Part shown: piece after piece, positions 1 to 6,411 of the stretch
How the letters are laid out: each line of letters starts with the position of its first letter
How positions within the stretch are numbered: position 1 is the first letter of the stretch
NCBI GenBank assembly: GCA_002365735.1
Contig: DEZY01000027.1
Location: 1-7,097 of the forward strand
DNA from: Actinobacteria bacterium UBA3120
GTDB taxonomy: Bacteria > Actinomycetota > Actinomycetes > S36-B12
Reading direction: 5' to 3'
Length of the DNA: 7,097 nucleotides
The notes under the pieces: model-generated
Told to the model about the DNA's origin: nothing
The model's input: the letters and a program-made list of their open reading frames with translations, nothing else
The model's database searches: none
Position numbers and translations under genes: made by a program

Positions 1-2
1 AG

Positions 3-155
3 TGGTCTATTGCATTGCTCATCGCATCCAGCGCGACCTTGACCTTCCTGCTACTCGCCCGTGGATACGTCCCAGCCCCGACCCGCAAACGCTCCCCCAC
101 CCCCAAACCGCCAGAGACAACACCGCAATCCGATAGAGTGAGCTCGCTGAACTAG
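3..155 (+). CDS. C-terminal tail of a membrane protein (5' truncated)
   Basis: An open frame enters from the left edge and ends at TAG 153-155, giving 50 visible residues. Residues 2-19 are a hydrophobic stretch (SIALLIASSATLTFLLLA) that reads as a last transmembrane helix. A basic, proline-rich tail follows (PAPTRKRSPTPKPPETTP), probably cytoplasmic by the positive-inside rule. I preferred this frame over the neighbouring one (open from position 2 to a stop near 136) because of its helix-like composition and its frequent G or C in third codon positions. The stop lies 34 nt before pseB on the same strand, so the two may be co-transcribed. Next to a nucleotide-sugar gene, a flippase, polymerase or membrane glycosyltransferase would be natural, but nothing visible decides this and the family is not recognised. 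Confidence 0.55.
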   Translation, partial: WSIALLIASSATLTFLLLARGYVPAPTRKRSPTPKPPETTPQSDRVSSLN

Positions 156-177
156 CCGCTGTCAGCAGCCCGCCGTC

Positions 178-183
178 AGGAGG
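178..183 (+). promoter_or_regulatory. Strong Shine-Dalgarno of pseB
   Basis: AGGAGG sits 6 nt before ATG 190. It is the strongest ribosome binding site in the window and fixes the pseB start. It contrasts with the later genes that have weak or no visible site. Confidence 0.85.
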
Positions 184-189
184 AAGTAC

Positions 190-1182
190 ATGTCGATTGA
201 GTCACCTCTCAAGGGCCTCAACATCCTGGTCACCGGCGGCACCGGCTCATTTGGCAAAGAGTTCCTACACACAGTTCTTACCCAGCATTCCCCTCGCCGC
301 GTGGTGATTTTTTCGCGGGATGAACTCAAGCAGTACGAAATGCGACAAATCTGGGGCGACGACGATCGTGTCCGTTTCTTCCTCGGCGACATTCGTGATG
401 CTGATCGACTCAAACTTGCGCTCTACGGGGTTGACTTTGTTGTCCACGCGGCAGCCCTTAAGCAGGTTGATACTGCCGAACTTAACCCCATGGAATACAT
501 CAAGACCAACATCTTGGGTTCGGAAAATGTGATTCGCATGGCAGTTGAAGCTGGCGTGAAAAAAATTGTCGCCCTGTCAACAGATAAAGCGTCTTCTCCA
601 GTTAATCTTTACGGCGCGACGAAACTCACGGCCGACAAGCTCTTTATCTCCAGCAACAACTACGGGAAAGCGCGCGGCACAACTTTTTCGGTTGTGCGGT
701 ACGGAAACGTTATGGGTAGCCGCGGATCCGTAATCCCATTTTTTAGGTCCCTCGCCGAAAAAGGTGAGCCACTTCCCATCACCGACCTGCGCATGACCCG
801 TTTCTGGATCACTCTCCCGCAAACCGTTGACTTCGTGATTCGCAGTTACACCGACATGACCGGTGGTGAACTGTATGTGCCCCGGATTCCCAGCATGAAA
901 GTCACTGACCTCGCTGAGGCAATCGCGCCGGGCGCACCACTTGTTGAAGTCGGAATCCGACCGGGTGAGAAACTGCATGAAGAAATGATTTCCACGGAGG
1001 ACTCACGCCGAACCATCAGGCAAGAAGGCCGCTACGTGGTTTTGCCAACCCTCGCCGAATGGGGGTTCACCGACCCTGAAGGTGAACAAGTCCCGGACGG
1101 ATTCTCTTACTCCTCCAATACCAATGATCTGTGGCTCAGTGTCGAAGGTATCCGTGAACTCATGGCGCAACTCGAGCTCTAA
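190..1182 (+). CDS. pseB: UDP-N-acetylglucosamine 4,6-dehydratase (inverting), PseB type
   Basis: A 330-residue cytosolic short-chain dehydrogenase/reductase enzyme. PseB removes water from UDP-GlcNAc and inverts C5, giving UDP-2-acetamido-2,6-dideoxy-L-arabino-hexos-4-ulose, the first step toward pseudaminic acid and some related aminodeoxy sugars. The NADP-binding loop GGTGSFG is at residues 16-22, followed by SRDELKQYEM (42-51). The catalytic cluster is T131, D132, K133 and Y141 in STDKA...NLYGATK, with K145; it aligns without gaps to my recollection of Helicobacter pylori PseB. Other family hallmarks are VVRYGNVMGSRGSVIPFF, ITDLRMTRFWITL, IRPGEKLHEEMI and a C-terminal YSSNTNDLWL. Length is normal and the gene looks intact. 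AGGAGG decides the start. The MoeA-like gene begins 4 nt after the stop. No PseC aminotransferase or other pse gene is visible, so the final sugar is unknown. A retaining CapD/FlaA1-type dehydratase is less likely because the motifs are those of the short soluble PseB form. Confidence 0.93.
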   Translation: MSIESPLKGLNILVTGGTGSFGKEFLHTVLTQHSPRRVVIFSRDELKQYEMRQIWGDDDRVRFFLGDIRDADRLKLALYGVDFVVHAAALKQVDTAELNPMEYIKTNILGSENVIRMAVEAGVKKIVALSTDKASSPVNLYGATKLTADKLFISSNNYGKARGTTFSVVRYGNVMGSRGSVIPFFRSLAEKGEPLPITDLRMTRFWITLPQTVDFVIRSYTDMTGGELYVPRIPSMKVTDLAEAIAPGAPLVEVGIRPGEKLHEEMISTEDSRRTIRQEGRYVVLPTLAEWGFTDPEGEQVPDGFSYSSNTNDLWLSVEGIRELMAQLEL

Positions 1183-1186
1183 TCTC

Positions 1187-2422
1187 ATGAGCGATGCAGC
1201 ACTTGGCATGGATGGACTGCTTTCGTGGACCCAAGCGCGCCTGGTCTCCCATGCCGCCGGAAAACCACTTCAATTTGCCACGGCTCGACTGGATGAATCC
1301 CATGGCTCCTTGCTCGGTGAAGCATTAGTCACCCTTGCCGATGAACCCAGTGTTGATGTTGCCCAATTCGACGGCTACGCCTTGTGCGCGGGGGGACCCT
1401 GGACCCTGATTGATCTTTCCCCCGATGTTGCCCTTCCCCAGCGCTATGGGACCAGGCTGCGCGCATTCGAGCCCGTCCCACCGCACACCGATGCGGTTTT
1501 GCCATTCTCACAAGGACAACTCGTCGAGATTCAAGCGGACGAGCATCAAGTCATTGCCTTTGATCCACTCAATGGGACACCCGATGAGAATGCTCGTCCT
1601 GAATTTGGCTCTGGGATTATTCGCCAAGGGGCGATCGCAGGTGCCGGACGCGAACTCGTTCCCGCAGACTCGCTCGTTACCCCGCACGTAATTTCACTCG
1701 CTGCCGCGGCCGGGTACGACCATCTGCGCATTTGTCGACCACCTGTGGTCAGCACTCTCATTATTGGAGAGTCCCTGCTTGACCAAGGATCCCCCCGAGG
1801 CGGCCGAGTGCGTGATGCCTTAGGCATCAGCATTCCGGCATTTGTGGGCGCCCTAGGTGCGAGGGGAAACCCACATGTTCGAGCATCTGAAACAAAGGAT
1901 TTACTTCTTGAAGAGATTGAAGATTCACACGCAGACCTGCTGATCACAACCGGTTCAACCGCTCCGGGTGGAGAGAACCTGCTGCGCACCGTGTTGCGCG
2001 ACCTCGCTGCCCATTGGCTCATTGATGGAGTGACCATGACACCGGGTGCACAGGTCCTACTCGCTCGACTACCCGATGGAAAATTACTTCTCGGCCTTCC
2101 CGGTGATCCACGAAGTGCGTTGGCGGCGTTAATAACTATCGCGCCACCGCTGATTGCGGGGCTGCGGGGTGCCGCGTGGGTTGAGAGCACCCACACTGCG
2201 GTGTTAATGGGCGAAACCCCACTTCCCGACTACGCAGAAGACACCACGATCGTTCCCGTTCGAGTCAGCACTAGCCCGGCCGGGCGGACGGCGCAGGTCC
2301 TGGAAGCTGACGGCCCAGCGGGCCTCAGCGGTGTAGCCGGCGCCACTGATTTCGCCATCGTTTCACCAGAGATGGGGTCACCGGGCGATGTTGTGCTCAC
2401 TATTTCCCCATTCGGTGCGTGA
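1187..2422 (+). CDS. MoeA/gephyrin-family molybdopterin molybdotransferase-like protein, divergent
   Basis: A 411-residue protein, near the usual MoeA length (~400). True MoeA inserts molybdate into adenylated molybdopterin. The family architecture is visible in order: FDGYA (residues 61-65) corresponds to the MDGYA loop; then a region around LRAFEPVPPHTDAVLP (91-106) and IIRQGAIAGAGRELVP (144-159); RPPVVSTLIIGES (184-196) matches the strand ending in GDEL and keeps a glutamate (E195); RVRDALG (207-213), LLITTGSTAPGGEN (251-264), TPGAQ (285-289) and LPGDP (304-308) trace the MoCF_biosynth domain; the final ~75 residues fit MoeA_C. Several signatures are altered: GGVS is GSTA, LPGNP is LPGDP, PGKP is PGAQ. 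Activity is therefore uncertain, and a structural or divergent role is possible. I chose ATG 1187 because it lies 4 nt after the pseB stop and upstream residues in frame would overlap pseB; no clear Shine-Dalgarno is seen, so re-initiation by ribosomes leaving pseB is likely. ATG 1208 is an alternative start. No other molybdenum-cofactor gene is in the window. Confidence 0.82.
   Translation: MSDAALGMDGLLSWTQARLVSHAAGKPLQFATARLDESHGSLLGEALVTLADEPSVDVAQFDGYALCAGGPWTLIDLSPDVALPQRYGTRLRAFEPVPPHTDAVLPFSQGQLVEIQADEHQVIAFDPLNGTPDENARPEFGSGIIRQGAIAGAGRELVPADSLVTPHVISLAAAAGYDHLRICRPPVVSTLIIGESLLDQGSPRGGRVRDALGISIPAFVGALGARGNPHVRASETKDLLLEEIEDSHADLLITTGSTAPGGENLLRTVLRDLAAHWLIDGVTMTPGAQVLLARLPDGKLLLGLPGDPRSALAALITIAPPLIAGLRGAAWVESTHTAVLMGETPLPDYAEDTTIVPVRVSTSPAGRTAQVLEADGPAGLSGVAGATDFAIVSPEMGSPGDVVLTISPFGA
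1813..1829. repeat. 17-bp perfect palindrome inside the MoeA-like gene
   Basis: TGATGCCT and AGGCATCA flank one central T. As RNA it would fold into a 7-bp stem with a 3-nt loop. It encodes part of DALGIS, at the family's conserved RDALG region. It may be chance; no neighbouring promoter or start explains it. Confidence 0.4.
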
Positions 2423-2436
2423 AACACAAGTGAGTA

Positions 2437-2460
2437 GGGGGATCGGGCTCCCGACCTCCT
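2437..2460 (+). terminator. GC-rich hairpin after the MoeA-like gene, possible terminator or attenuator
   Basis: Within the 130-nt gap between the MoeA-like and channel genes, TCGG (2443-2446) pairs with CCGA (2451-2454) around a GCTC loop. After one A/C mismatch the stem continues with GGGGG (2437-2441) against CCTCCT (2456-2460), including G-U pairs. No T tract follows, so a classical intrinsic terminator is not shown. A competing stem pairs CCGA 2451-2454 with TCGG 2460-2463, which would exclude the first. The rest of the gap holds no convincing promoter; CATGAT near 2518 is a weak -10 candidate only. Confidence 0.35.
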
Positions 2461-2552
2461 CGGTGGGAATCCTCGACCCGATATCTGCCTACCGGCCACA
2501 CGATCAGGGATTGCTGGCATGATTAAGCGCGTGCGAGGCGAAGCGGGTTGTA

Positions 2553-3644
2553 ATGGATGACACACTCGGTCGCCGATACAAGCGATCACTTGAGAACCAC
2601 GAGGGTGACGGCACCGAAGAGTCTGCCCGTTCTTTACTCTTTCGGGGACGCAAACTCAGCCCGATCAAGAACGTAATCCTTCGCTTTGGGGTGGCCGCGG
2701 CCACACTCGTAATCACGGCAATGGTTGTGTACTTTGAGCGTGCGTGTTATGCAGACGGTGGGGTCATCGGTGAACTCACCTGGATCGATTCCTTTTACTA
2801 CGCAACCGTAAGCCTTTCGACGACCGGCTACGGTGACATTGTTCCGATCTGCGAATCGTCTCGTGTTGTAAACGTACTGGTCATTACGCCACTGCGTTTC
2901 CTTTTCTTAATCGTGCTTGTAGGAACCACTATTGAAGTACTCACCAAAAAAACTCGAACTGAAATCCGGTCCCGGCAATGGAGGAAGAAAGTGGAAAACC
3001 ACACAATCATCATTGGTTACGGAGTTAAAGGCCGTAGCGCGGGCAAAGCCCTGCTCGACGCTGGCTACGACCCAAACACAATCGTTGTTGTTTCCCCAGA
3101 TCGAGAGTCTTGTGATCTGGCAACCCGCGATGGTCTCGTTGCATTCGTCGGCGATGGCCGACAAGAAGAAGTACTTAAAGATGTATCCATCGAAGGGGCC
3201 GGCCAAATAATTGTTGCCACCAACGAGGACGATACCTCCGTGCTGGTAACCCTCACGGCTCGGCGCCTAGCGCCGGCTAACGCCCGGATTATCGCTGCGG
3301 TTCGCGAATCCCAGAACGCCGATGTGCTCCGCCAGTCAGGTGCCAACAGTGTGATCCCCACGGCTGAATCGGCCGGGCGTCTCATGGGCCTTTCGGTCAT
3401 CAGTTCAGAGGCCGGCGCCCTCATGGAAGACCTCCTTGATTCATCCCGCGGACTCGAAGTTACCGAGCGCGCTGTGACAAAGGAAGAACTCAGCATGTCG
3501 CCCGGGGACCTCAACGAGAAAGGTCAAATAGTTCTCGCGGTGATTCGTAATGGAATCACACACCGCTTCTACACTGAAAGCATCCGATTCCTCGAAAAGA
3601 GTGACCGTTTAGTTGTCATTAAATACAACAGAGAAGAGGCCTAA
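2553..3644 (+). CDS. Two-transmembrane potassium channel with RCK (TrkA-N/TrkA-C) regulatory domain
   Basis: A 363-residue MthK-like K+ channel subunit, expected to work as a tetramer in the cytoplasmic membrane with a gating ring in the cytosol. Residues 1-40 are a polar, charged N-terminus. TM1 spans about 41-61, the pore helix and filter TTGYGD are at 90-95, and TM2 spans about 104-128, followed by a basic linker (TKKTRTEIRSRQWRKK). TTGYGD is the K+-selectivity signature. The RCK_N Rossmann domain starts at ~150 with GYGVKG (155-160), continues through VVVSPDRES (178-186) and VGDGRQEEVL (199-208), and runs to ~265; an RCK_C/TrkA-C domain covers about 300-358. The acidic residue usual at the end of strand 2 is displaced (SPD), so the bound nucleotide or ion cannot be told. 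ATG 2553 is the start: the next in-frame codons upstream contain no start before TGA 2520. GAGG at 2535-2538 is too far to be a good ribosome site. The quinone oxidoreductase begins 2 nt after the stop. Confidence 0.92.
   Translation: MDDTLGRRYKRSLENHEGDGTEESARSLLFRGRKLSPIKNVILRFGVAAATLVITAMVVYFERACYADGGVIGELTWIDSFYYATVSLSTTGYGDIVPICESSRVVNVLVITPLRFLFLIVLVGTTIEVLTKKTRTEIRSRQWRKKVENHTIIIGYGVKGRSAGKALLDAGYDPNTIVVVSPDRESCDLATRDGLVAFVGDGRQEEVLKDVSIEGAGQIIVATNEDDTSVLVTLTARRLAPANARIIAAVRESQNADVLRQSGANSVIPTAESAGRLMGLSVISSEAGALMEDLLDSSRGLEVTERAVTKEELSMSPGDLNEKGQIVLAVIRNGITHRFYTESIRFLEKSDRLVVIKYNREEA
3633..3639 (+). promoter_or_regulatory. Shine-Dalgarno of the quinone oxidoreductase, inside the channel gene
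   Basis: GAAGAGG lies 7 nt before ATG 3647 and is made of the last codons of the channel gene (encoding EEA). This supports ATG 3647 and coupled translation of the two genes. Confidence 0.7.
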
Positions 3645-3646
3645 TC

Positions 3647-4621
3647 ATGTTCGCGATCACCCAAAAGGACTTTGGTGGACCTGAAACACTCGTGTGGGAC
3701 AAGGTCGCTGACCCGCGACCTGAACCAGGTGAAGTGATTATCGACATCACCTCGACCGCGGTCAACCGAGCAGACCTGTTGCAACGCGAGGGCAACTACC
3801 CACCTCCCACCGGATCTACCGACATTCTGGGACTTGAATGCGCGGGCACAATTGTGTCTGTGGGCGCGGCGCTCACCATGGATCGAATCGGCGAGCGCGT
3901 GACCGCACTACTCAACGGTGGCGGTTACGCCCAAAAGGTCGCCACTCCACTCGGCCAAGTCATGAGCGTCCCCGAAGGGGTCAGCCTCCTTGATGCCGGA
4001 GCACTGCCTGAAGTTGCCTGCACAGTCTGGAGCAACCTCACCAAGGTTCTGCAGTTACGCGAGGCAAGCACAATTTTGATTCATGGTGGGGGCTCGGGAA
4101 TTGGAACTTTCGCGATTCAGGTTGCCAAAGCCCTCGGAGCCAAAGTTGCGGTCACGGCCGGCAGCCAAGAAAAACTCAATACGTGCGCATCCCTTGGTGC
4201 AGACGTACTTATTAATTACCACGAACAAGACTTCGTCGACGTGATTCGCGATACGTGGGGCGGAACCGACACGATTCTGGACAACATGGGCGCAAGTTAC
4301 CTGTCCAAAAATGTCGAGGCGCTCAAGCGCAATGGGCACCTGGCAATCATTGGCATGCAGGGTGGCACAAAAGTCGATTTTCAGATTGACCAACTACTGC
4401 GCAAGAACGCGACAATCACCGCAACCTCACTGCGCGGTCGTCCCGAGTCGGAGAAATCCATGATCTGCCGCGAAGTCGAAAAAATTGTGTGGCCCTGGAT
4501 CACCGACGGGACCATCAAGCAGGTAATTGACCGCGTCGTCCCGATCGAGCAGGCCGGGGACGCCCAGAAAATGCTCGAAGCCGGTGAAGCGACGGGAAAG
4601 ATTGTGCTGCAAGTTCGCTAA
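3647..4621 (+). CDS. NADPH:quinone oxidoreductase, zinc-free MDR family (PIG3/QorA-like)
   Basis: A 324-residue cytosolic enzyme of the medium-chain dehydrogenase/reductase superfamily, lacking the zinc-binding cysteines. It resembles human TP53I3 (PIG3) over its whole length. Family members reduce quinones with NADPH. Landmarks: NRADLLQREGNYPPP (40-54), ILGLECAGTI (60-69), LNGGGYAQ (89-96), the nucleotide loop HGGGSGIGTFAIQ (146-158), TAGSQEKL (170-177), where S173 and K176 fit the PIG3 site for the NADPH 2'-phosphate, NMGASYLSKNVE (213-224), SLRGRPESEK (261-270) and the C-terminal GKIVLQV. Length and motifs are normal. It starts 2 nt after the K+ channel stop, with a good ribosome site inside the channel gene, so both proteins should be made together; this suggests a redox link with the RCK channel. 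The true substrate cannot be read from sequence, since PIG3-like enzymes also act on other enones. Confidence 0.92.
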   Translation: MFAITQKDFGGPETLVWDKVADPRPEPGEVIIDITSTAVNRADLLQREGNYPPPTGSTDILGLECAGTIVSVGAALTMDRIGERVTALLNGGGYAQKVATPLGQVMSVPEGVSLLDAGALPEVACTVWSNLTKVLQLREASTILIHGGGSGIGTFAIQVAKALGAKVAVTAGSQEKLNTCASLGADVLINYHEQDFVDVIRDTWGGTDTILDNMGASYLSKNVEALKRNGHLAIIGMQGGTKVDFQIDQLLRKNATITATSLRGRPESEKSMICREVEKIVWPWITDGTIKQVIDRVVPIEQAGDAQKMLEAGEATGKIVLQVR

Positions 4622-4634
4622 TTGCCGCACGATC

Positions 4635-4656
4635 GAGTAAGCACTACCCATTACTC
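4635..4656. repeat. Inverted repeat GAGTAA-N10-TTACTC before the membrane-protein gene
   Basis: Two perfect 6-bp arms (4635-4640 and 4651-4656) are separated by 10 nt. The right arm overlaps where a -35 box would lie relative to the -10 at 4670-4675. It could be an operator or a weak hairpin after the oxidoreductase gene; no T tract follows. A 6-bp dyad can also arise by chance. Confidence 0.35.
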
Positions 4657-4669
4657 TCGGCCAAAGTCT

Positions 4670-4675
4670 TAGACT
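4670..4675 (+). promoter_or_regulatory. -10 box TAGACT of a probable leaderless promoter
   Basis: TAGACT fits the actinobacterial TANNNT -10 consensus and ends 8 nt before ATG 4684. A transcription start about 7-8 nt downstream would fall on or next to the A of the ATG, giving a leaderless mRNA, which agrees with the lack of a Shine-Dalgarno. No clear -35 is seen. The serS promoter has the same arrangement. Confidence 0.55.
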
Positions 4676-4683
4676 CTGCCCCA

Positions 4684-6411
4684 ATGACAACACTTGCTCG
4701 AGGCCTCGCAGTTGGGGGCAGTTTCCTCACGGCCCAAGCGTTATCGCTGTGGGCACTTCTGGGTCCGGTCAGTAACGCAGACTGGACGAAGGGATTCCGT
4801 GCATATTTCAGTAATGACCAGCTCTCCTACGCGGCAATAGCGGTAAATAGTTCCCAGAGCATCGGATCGTCCGCAGAGCCACTCACCGGAACTGGAGTGA
4901 GCTTCTATCCCAGCGGTTGGTATCACTTTCTTGGCTTAGTCAACAACGTCACCGGGGTCCCGGTCAACTTGCTCTGGCAGGTTCTGGGTCTTGCCACAAT
5001 TGGCATTGCCATCGCGATTTTGGGTCTGATCGCGCACACACTCTCACGCCGGTGGTGGGCGCCAATTCTGCCCGGGCTCGCACTCTTCACCGGGACACTG
5101 TCCACCTTTATCCATGACTATTGGTATACAAGCCTGAGCGCCCACGCCGTTATTTGGGGGCCTTTTGGGACGCTATTCACCCTCAATTCGGGGGCAATCG
5201 CCCTGATGGGCGGAACAGTTGCCCTCGCCCTGATTCTTTGGCACCTGCTGGCGCCGTCGCGGAGCAACACCAGGATTTTTATCGCCGCCGCGTTGATCGG
5301 GTTGCTCGCCAATCTTCACACTTATGCTTTTTTCACCACCGCCTCATTTGCCGCCGCGTTCATTACCATTACGGCACTGATTACCGCAAAATCACGGCGC
5401 CGGACCGTACTCGTGATCGCAGCTACCGGGCTGGTCCTTGTTTTCAGCAATCCGATCGCGGCTCTGATCGGACCACTTCCATTGTTTGCCTTGTTACTCC
5501 TCGTCGCCGCGATTGCGGCCTATCCGTTCATTAAGAGCAACCTATACACAACTTTTTCCCTAATTGCCCTAGCAGGGATCGCCGCGAGCCCCCAGGTGAT
5601 TCGGACCCTGCTCGGAATTGCTTCACAGGACGAGTTCCTCGCGTACCGACAGGGATCCTCTCTGGACCTGGGTGTCCCACTGATTGCCGCCGCTGTTGCA
5701 GCGGTTCCACTTATTCTGTTTGCGATCTACATTCTTTTTGTTTCACGCGTCATGCCAGGGCGGAGCCAGGAAGTGATCTACTCGTTTTTTGCGGCAACCG
5801 CAATTGGCGCTGTGATCATGTCAACCAACGATCTCTGGGGATTCAATCAAGAGCCGTATCGATTTTGGTTGCAGTATTCGATCATTACTGGTTTCCTGAT
5901 CTCAATCCTGCTGGCATACGCCCTGTCCTTTCAACAGAAGCGGACCGGCCTGGCTGTACTTGTCGTTGCTGTGCTCCTCTGGCTAATTTCTCTCGCTGAT
6001 TTTGCCGGTTTTTTCAGCTACGCCCGCGAACAAGGAGTCCTGCCAACCCAAGACTCGCGCGCCCTAGCGATCCAAGAACTCACAAAAGAAATCCCCAGTG
6101 GCTCACGCGAGTTGATCCTTTCCAGTAGATGTACTGACCCGCAGTTATTAAAACTGATTACTTCCCGACCCGTAGCGTTCTTCAACTACGGCCTCGCCTG
6201 GCCCGATAACCGAGAAGAAATAAAAAACCTTACCCAGGCTGACCGCATGACTGGAGATACCCTGATCGGGCTACAGGCAGCCCAGGTTGGATACGTAATC
6301 ACAGATTCCAATTGCGATAGTGACTGGGCTTACACCGAAGCTGGCATAAACATGATTTCCATAACGCCCTATGACTCAGGAGCGCTCACTCTCTGGCGGG
6401 TCACCGCGTAA
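4684..6411 (+). CDS. Polytopic membrane protein, probable GT-C-fold glycosyltransferase-like, extracytoplasmic C-terminal domain
   Basis: A 575-residue integral membrane protein with about 11-13 predicted helices. TM1 is at ~8-28; a long first outer loop (~29-90) follows, then helices to about 445 and a soluble C-terminal domain (~447-575), probably outside the membrane. The first loop has D45 in FSNDQLSYA, where GT-C enzymes usually carry a catalytic acidic residue, and FYPSGWYH (74-81), which recalls the YPxGWH motif of actinobacterial envelope proteins of the DUF6541 kind. Other polar residues within membrane regions are H212 (NLHTY) and NQEPYRFW (388-395). C483 and C544 in the outer domain could form a disulphide. 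These features suggest a polyprenyl-phosphate-sugar-dependent transferase or related envelope protein; donor and acceptor are unknown. The order oxidoreductase then large membrane protein resembles Rv3777-Rv3779 of M. tuberculosis as I recall it. The start is supported by the -10 box directly before it. A polytopic permease cannot be excluded. Confidence 0.72.
   Translation: MTTLARGLAVGGSFLTAQALSLWALLGPVSNADWTKGFRAYFSNDQLSYAAIAVNSSQSIGSSAEPLTGTGVSFYPSGWYHFLGLVNNVTGVPVNLLWQVLGLATIGIAIAILGLIAHTLSRRWWAPILPGLALFTGTLSTFIHDYWYTSLSAHAVIWGPFGTLFTLNSGAIALMGGTVALALILWHLLAPSRSNTRIFIAAALIGLLANLHTYAFFTTASFAAAFITITALITAKSRRRTVLVIAATGLVLVFSNPIAALIGPLPLFALLLLVAAIAAYPFIKSNLYTTFSLIALAGIAASPQVIRTLLGIASQDEFLAYRQGSSLDLGVPLIAAAVAAVPLILFAIYILFVSRVMPGRSQEVIYSFFAATAIGAVIMSTNDLWGFNQEPYRFWLQYSIITGFLISILLAYALSFQQKRTGLAVLVVAVLLWLISLADFAGFFSYAREQGVLPTQDSRALAIQELTKEIPSGSRELILSSRCTDPQLLKLITSRPVAFFNYGLAWPDNREEIKNLTQADRMTGDTLIGLQAAQVGYVITDSNCDSDWAYTEAGINMISITPYDSGALTLWRVTA

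Noticed and set aside
559..565. Run of seven A in pseB as a phase-variation or frameshift site
   Set aside because: The run simply encodes KK before a conserved strand, the frame is intact, and seven bases is short for a phase-variable tract.
1082..1186. Upstream extension of the MoeA-like frame overlapping pseB
   Set aside because: These 35 codons overlap the conserved end of pseB in another frame and do not look like a MoeA N-terminus; ATG 1187 is the better start.
1546..2196. 216-residue open frame on the minus strand
   Set aside because: It lies wholly opposite the MoeA-like gene, which has clear family motifs; its arginine/serine/proline-rich composition is typical of an antisense shadow in GC-rich DNA.
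2430..2522. Small GTG-started frame (30 codons) between the MoeA-like and channel genes
   Set aside because: No ribosome binding site, no recognisable motif, and it coincides with the hairpin region.
2691..2704. 14-bp perfect palindrome GTGGCCGCGGCCAC
   Set aside because: It is made of GC-rich valine/alanine codons in TM1 of the channel, and a palindrome of this length is expected by chance about once in a region of this size.
3065..3514. 149-residue open frame on the minus strand
   Set aside because: It is opposite the RCK domain of the K+ channel and is a low-complexity Ser/Arg-rich shadow with no motif.
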